From: Ignavibacteriota bacterium
Lineage (GTDB): Bacteria > Bacteroidota > Ignavibacteria > Ignavibacteriales > Melioribacteraceae
Assembly: GCA_016708125.1 (NCBI GenBank)
Contig: JADJGF010000001.1
Location: 2,998,001-3,062,000, forward strand
DNA length: 64,000 nt
Reading direction: 5' to 3'
This document shows, piece after piece, positions 60,690 through 64,000 of the stretch (positions within the stretch are counted from its first letter, which is position 1; every line of letters begins with the position of its first letter). The notes under the pieces are model-generated. The model was not told where the DNA came from, ran no database searches, and saw only the letters and a program-made list of their open reading frames with translations. The position numbers and the translations under genes were made by a program.

Positions 60690-63173
60690 ATGAACTATCT
60701 AAAAAATAAAACAATACGATGCGCAATAAATGTAATTGTTTTGTCTTTTTTAAGCGTAGCAAATTTTTATGCACAAAGTGAAACTTTGTTAAAATTATGG
60801 TATGATAAACCAGCTAAACAATGGATTGAAGCATTGCCAATCGGTAATGGCAGACTTGGCGCAATGGTTTATGGTGATCCGCAAAATGAAATTATTCAAT
60901 TAAATGAAAGTACAGTTTGGGCTGGGCAGCCTCATAGAAATGATAATCTCGAAGCAAAAGAAGCTTTACCGATTGTTCGCAAATTACTTTTTGAAGGGAA
61001 ATCTAAAGAAGCGCAAGATATAATTAATCAAAAATTTATTAGTAAAAATTCTCATGGAATGCCTTATCAAACTGTTGGAAATTTAAATCTAACTTTTCCT
61101 AATCATTCTAATTACAAAAATTATTATAGAGAATTAAATATTGAAAATGCAATTTCCACAACTATATATGAAGTTGATGGAGTAACTTTTAAAAGAGAAA
61201 TTTTATCTTCGTTTCCAGATCAAGTAATTGTTCTAAGAATATCAGCTAGTGAAAATGAAAAAATTAATTTTACTGCAACAATGAATCGTCCGACAAAAGT
61301 TGATGTGAAAACAATTGGTAATGATTTATTGATAATGTCCGGAATAACAACGGATTGCGATTCAATAAAGGGTGCATTAAAATTCCAAGCAAACGTAAAA
61401 ATAAAAATTGATGGCGGAAAAATATTTTCCAATGATAGCAGTTTAACTATACAAAATTCAAACGAAGCAATAATTTTTATTTCGATAGCATCAAGTTATA
61501 AAAACTATAATGATATAAGTGGTGACCCAAATCTATTGGCTAATTCATATCTTGAAAATACTTTTACAAAAGATTTTAATCAAATTAAAAGTAATCACAT
61601 TTCTGATTTTCAAAAATATTTTAATCGTGTTTCAATTGATTTAGGAATTACAGATTCTGTTAAAAATCCAACCAATATAAGAATTAAAAATTTTGCAAAC
61701 GGAAACGATCCTCAACTTGCTTCACTATATTTTCAATTTGGAAGATATTTATTAATTTCTTCTTCACGTCCCGGAGGTCAGCCCACAAATTTACAAGGAA
61801 TTTGGTGCAAAGATCTTTATCCGCCATGGGATAGCAAATATACAGTCAATATAAATACAGAAATGAATTATTGGCCTTCAGAGCCAACAAATCTTAGTGA
61901 AATGAATGAACCGTTCATTCAAATGATTAAAGAAGTTTCTGAGTCTGGAAGAAAAACTGCGAAAGATATGTATGGTGCAAATGGATGGATGCTACATCAC
62001 AATACGGATTTATGGAGAATAACTGGACCAGTTGACGGAGCATATTGGGGAATGTGGCCTATGGCAAGCGCTTGGTTTTGCCAGCATCTATTTGAAAAAT
62101 ATGAGTATAGCGGTGATGAAAAATATTTGGCAAATATTTATCCAGTTATGAAAGGTGCAGTTGAATTTTATTTAGACTTTTTAATTGAAGAACTAAAAAA
62201 TAAATGGTTAGTGGTTTCTCCCTCCAATTCTCCGGAAAATTCTCCATCGATTCATCCTGAATCATCTATATCTTATGGAACAACGATGGATAATCAATTA
62301 CTATTTGATCTATTTTCAAAAACTATAAAAGCTGCAAAAATTCTGAAAACTGATAATAGATTTATTGATACGATGAATTCTGTTCTTGCAAAATTACCGC
62401 CAATGCAAATTGGTCAGCATTCGCAATTACAAGAGTGGATTGAAGATTGGGATAATCCGGAAGATAAACATCGTCATGTTTCACATTTATATGGTGCATT
62501 TCCCTCTAATCAAATTTCCGCATTCAGAACTCCGGAATTATTTGATGCAGCTAGAACATCCTTAATTTATCGAGGTGATCCTTCGACAGGCTGGTCTATG
62601 AATTGGAAAATAAATTTGTGGGCAAATTTCTTGGATGGAAATCATGCTTACAAATTAATCAAAGATCAAATAAATTTGGTTGAGAAAGATTCATTCGAAA
62701 AAGGCGGAACATATACTAATATGTTTGATGCGCATCCACCGTTTCAGATCGATGGCAATTTTGGATTTACTTCCGGTATTACTGAAATGCTTATGCAAAG
62801 CGATGATGGAGCAATTTTCATTTTACCGGCATTACCAAATGTTTGGGAAAATGGAAGCATTTCCGGACTTAGAGCGAGAGGCGGATTTGTTGTTGAAAAA
62901 TTAGAATGGAAAGATAGTAAAATTGCAAATCTAATTATTAAATCAACAATAGGTGGAAATTGCAGAATCCGTGTTTATGATGAATTGAATTCAGATAATA
63001 ATTTTTTGAAAATTGCTGAAGGAGAAAACAGTAATTCATTTTACCAAACACCTAAAAATAAAGCTCCGCTAATTTCAGATAAAGCTAAGCTGAATAAATT
63101 AAATATTAGAGAAACATTTTTATATGATATTCAAACTGAAGTTGGGCAGAGTTATGAATTCACAATTAAATAA
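60690..63173 (+). CDS. GH95 alpha-L-fucosidase/alpha-L-galactosidase family
   Basis: About 827 residues. Signal peptide (1-29, NFYAQ), an N-terminal beta domain (WIEALPIGNGRLGAMVYGDPQNEIIQLNEST) and an (alpha/alpha)6 barrel. Active-site residues known from the bifidobacterial AfcA enzyme can be placed: Asn387 and Asn389 (NINTEMNYW), Glu516 (SPENSP) and Asp in FQIDGNFGF. The family cleaves terminal alpha-1,2-L-fucose, and some members cleave L-galactose, from plant or host glycans. The start at 60690 follows a ribosome binding site; earlier ATGs exist. Adjacent GH127 points to a plant-type arabino- or xyloglucan substrate. Confidence 0.92.
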   Translation: MNYLKNKTIRCAINVIVLSFLSVANFYAQSETLLKLWYDKPAKQWIEALPIGNGRLGAMVYGDPQNEIIQLNESTVWAGQPHRNDNLEAKEALPIVRKLLFEGKSKEAQDIINQKFISKNSHGMPYQTVGNLNLTFPNHSNYKNYYRELNIENAISTTIYEVDGVTFKREILSSFPDQVIVLRISASENEKINFTATMNRPTKVDVKTIGNDLLIMSGITTDCDSIKGALKFQANVKIKIDGGKIFSNDSSLTIQNSNEAIIFISIASSYKNYNDISGDPNLLANSYLENTFTKDFNQIKSNHISDFQKYFNRVSIDLGITDSVKNPTNIRIKNFANGNDPQLASLYFQFGRYLLISSSRPGGQPTNLQGIWCKDLYPPWDSKYTVNINTEMNYWPSEPTNLSEMNEPFIQMIKEVSESGRKTAKDMYGANGWMLHHNTDLWRITGPVDGAYWGMWPMASAWFCQHLFEKYEYSGDEKYLANIYPVMKGAVEFYLDFLIEELKNKWLVVSPSNSPENSPSIHPESSISYGTTMDNQLLFDLFSKTIKAAKILKTDNRFIDTMNSVLAKLPPMQIGQHSQLQEWIEDWDNPEDKHRHVSHLYGAFPSNQISAFRTPELFDAARTSLIYRGDPSTGWSMNWKINLWANFLDGNHAYKLIKDQINLVEKDSFEKGGTYTNMFDAHPPFQIDGNFGFTSGITEMLMQSDDGAIFILPALPNVWENGSISGLRARGGFVVEKLEWKDSKIANLIIKSTIGGNCRIRVYDELNSDNNFLKIAEGENSNSFYQTPKNKAPLISDKAKLNKLNIRETFLYDIQTEVGQSYEFTIK

Positions 63174-63185
63174 ATATAAATTTTT

Positions 63186-64000
63186 ATGAAATTTCTAAGC
63201 AAATATTTTATTGTGTTTCTCTTTTTAATAGTAACAAACCTATTATTTGCACAAAGTATTCAAAAGCACAGAGTGATAATACTTACTGATATTGAAGCTG
63301 ATCCGGATGATACACAATCTTTAGTACGATTATTATTATATTCAAATGAAATTGATATAAAAGGAATAATTGCAACAACTTCTTGTTGGATGAAAACTAA
63401 AATCAATCCGGAATCAATAAAAAAAATTGTTCAAGCTTATGAAAAAGTTCAACCAAATTTATTAATACATAATCCAAATTTTCCCAAAGCAGAAAATTTA
63501 TTTTCAATAATTAAAAAAGGACTTCCGGAATATGGGATGTTGGGTGTTGGGGAAAACAAAGATTCAGAAGGTTCTGATTGGATAATTAATGAACTTGAAA
63601 GAAATGATGATCGCCCTTTATGGATTTCAGTTTGGGGCGGTTCAAATACACTTGCACAATCCTTATTTAAAATAAAAAATACAAAATCAGAAAAAGAACA
63701 GAAAAAATTAATTGCTAAACTTCGTGTTTATACAATTTCTGATCAAGATGATAGTGGCATTTGGATTAGAAATAATTTTTCGGATTTATTTTATATTGTT
63801 AGCCCTGGTGATGATTATGGCAGTGCAACTTGGAGTGCAATTAATACTTATGTAAAAAATATTGATAATACTTCAATTAGTAATTCATGGCTTTCGAAAA
63901 ATATACAGCAATCTCATGGTCCACTTGGAGCAGTTTATCCGGATGTTGCTTGGGGAATGGAGGGAGATACTCCATCATTTTTATCTTTAATACCAAATGG
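63186..64000 (+). CDS. DUF1593 (nucleoside-hydrolase-like) exported protein, 3' end outside window
   Basis: The frame starts at ATG 63186 and stays open to the window end (271 codons seen). Signal peptide ending LLFAQ (about 1-23), then VIILTDIEADPDDTQSLVRLLLYSNEIDIKGIIATTS, the DUF1593 opening whose Asp cluster resembles the Ca-binding site of nucleoside hydrolases, followed by PLWISVWGGSNTLAQSL. Such proteins are common in Bacteroidota glycan loci; the activity is not established. It lies 12 bp after GH95 and is probably cotranscribed. Confidence 0.85.
   Translation, partial: MKFLSKYFIVFLFLIVTNLLFAQSIQKHRVIILTDIEADPDDTQSLVRLLLYSNEIDIKGIIATTSCWMKTKINPESIKKIVQAYEKVQPNLLIHNPNFPKAENLFSIIKKGLPEYGMLGVGENKDSEGSDWIINELERNDDRPLWISVWGGSNTLAQSLFKIKNTKSEKEQKKLIAKLRVYTISDQDDSGIWIRNNFSDLFYIVSPGDDYGSATWSAINTYVKNIDNTSISNSWLSKNIQQSHGPLGAVYPDVAWGMEGDTPSFLSLIPN

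Noticed and set aside
1..64000. CRISPR arrays, complete insertion sequences, rRNA or phage genes
   Set aside because: No regularly spaced repeats, no transposase or integrase genes and no phage structural genes were seen on either strand.

Overview
The window is AT-rich and densely coded. It looks like a chromosomal stretch from an Ignavibacteria-type bacterium (Bacteroidota/Chlorobi side of the tree). The main reasons are type IX secretion (T9SS) type A sorting domains with the NYPNPFNP box, TonB-dependent receptors that carry an N-terminal carboxypeptidase-regulatory-like domain, AAGGAG-type Shine-Dalgarno sequences and frequent TTG starts. This placement is an inference from protein style; no rRNA is present.

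1-4.2 kb: chaperone and start-Met processing genes (Hsp20, DnaK, Hsp20, peptide deformylase, Met-tRNA formyltransferase). 4.7-9.5 kb: a TonB-dependent receptor paired with a T9SS-sorted beta-helix protein. 9.7-30.5 kb: mostly housekeeping genes. These are a Cys/Met PLP enzyme, PgeF, an EamA permease, FolB/FolK, a deoxynucleoside kinase, Ppx/GppA, AsnRS, NhaD, Nnr, VanZ, two tandem TonB proteins, an ABC ATPase, a YdcF protein, a leucine-dehydrogenase-like protein, NusB, an MFS permease, an M50-like protease, a phosphoesterase and an atypical LuxR regulator. 30.7-35.7 kb: a probable heme-acquisition operon with a TonB receptor bearing FRAP/NPNL boxes and the intervening His, a small Cys protein, a double HmuY-like lipoprotein, an exported CbiX/CbiK-type chelatase and a PepSY-type membrane protein.

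tRNA-Gly(CCC) and tRNA-Val(TAC) at 35.7-35.9 kb, followed by about 550 bp without a gene, separate this part from a second, accessory-looking part. 36.5-48.3 kb is a glycan-use locus: XylR-type regulator, lipoprotein aldose epimerase, GH3, GPH sugar symporter, a second TonB receptor plus beta-helix T9SS module paralogous to the first, and no SusD. 48.4-58.2 kb encodes envelope proteins: a parvulin-like lipoprotein, a membrane spermidine-synthase-like protein, an LRR/PKD protein with a misplaced sorting domain, a lamin-tail-like protein, a secreted caspase-like peptidase and an SGNH-TPR membrane protein. 58.3-64 kb returns to glycan breakdown (GH127, GH95, and a DUF1593 protein cut by the window end).

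The points most worth following are: the catalytic Lys80 to Asn change in the leucine-dehydrogenase-like protein; the heme operon with an exported chelatase; the duplicated receptor/beta-helix module that may replace SusCD; ATGGTT repeats in helical phase upstream of GH3; and the internal T9SS domain in the LRR protein.
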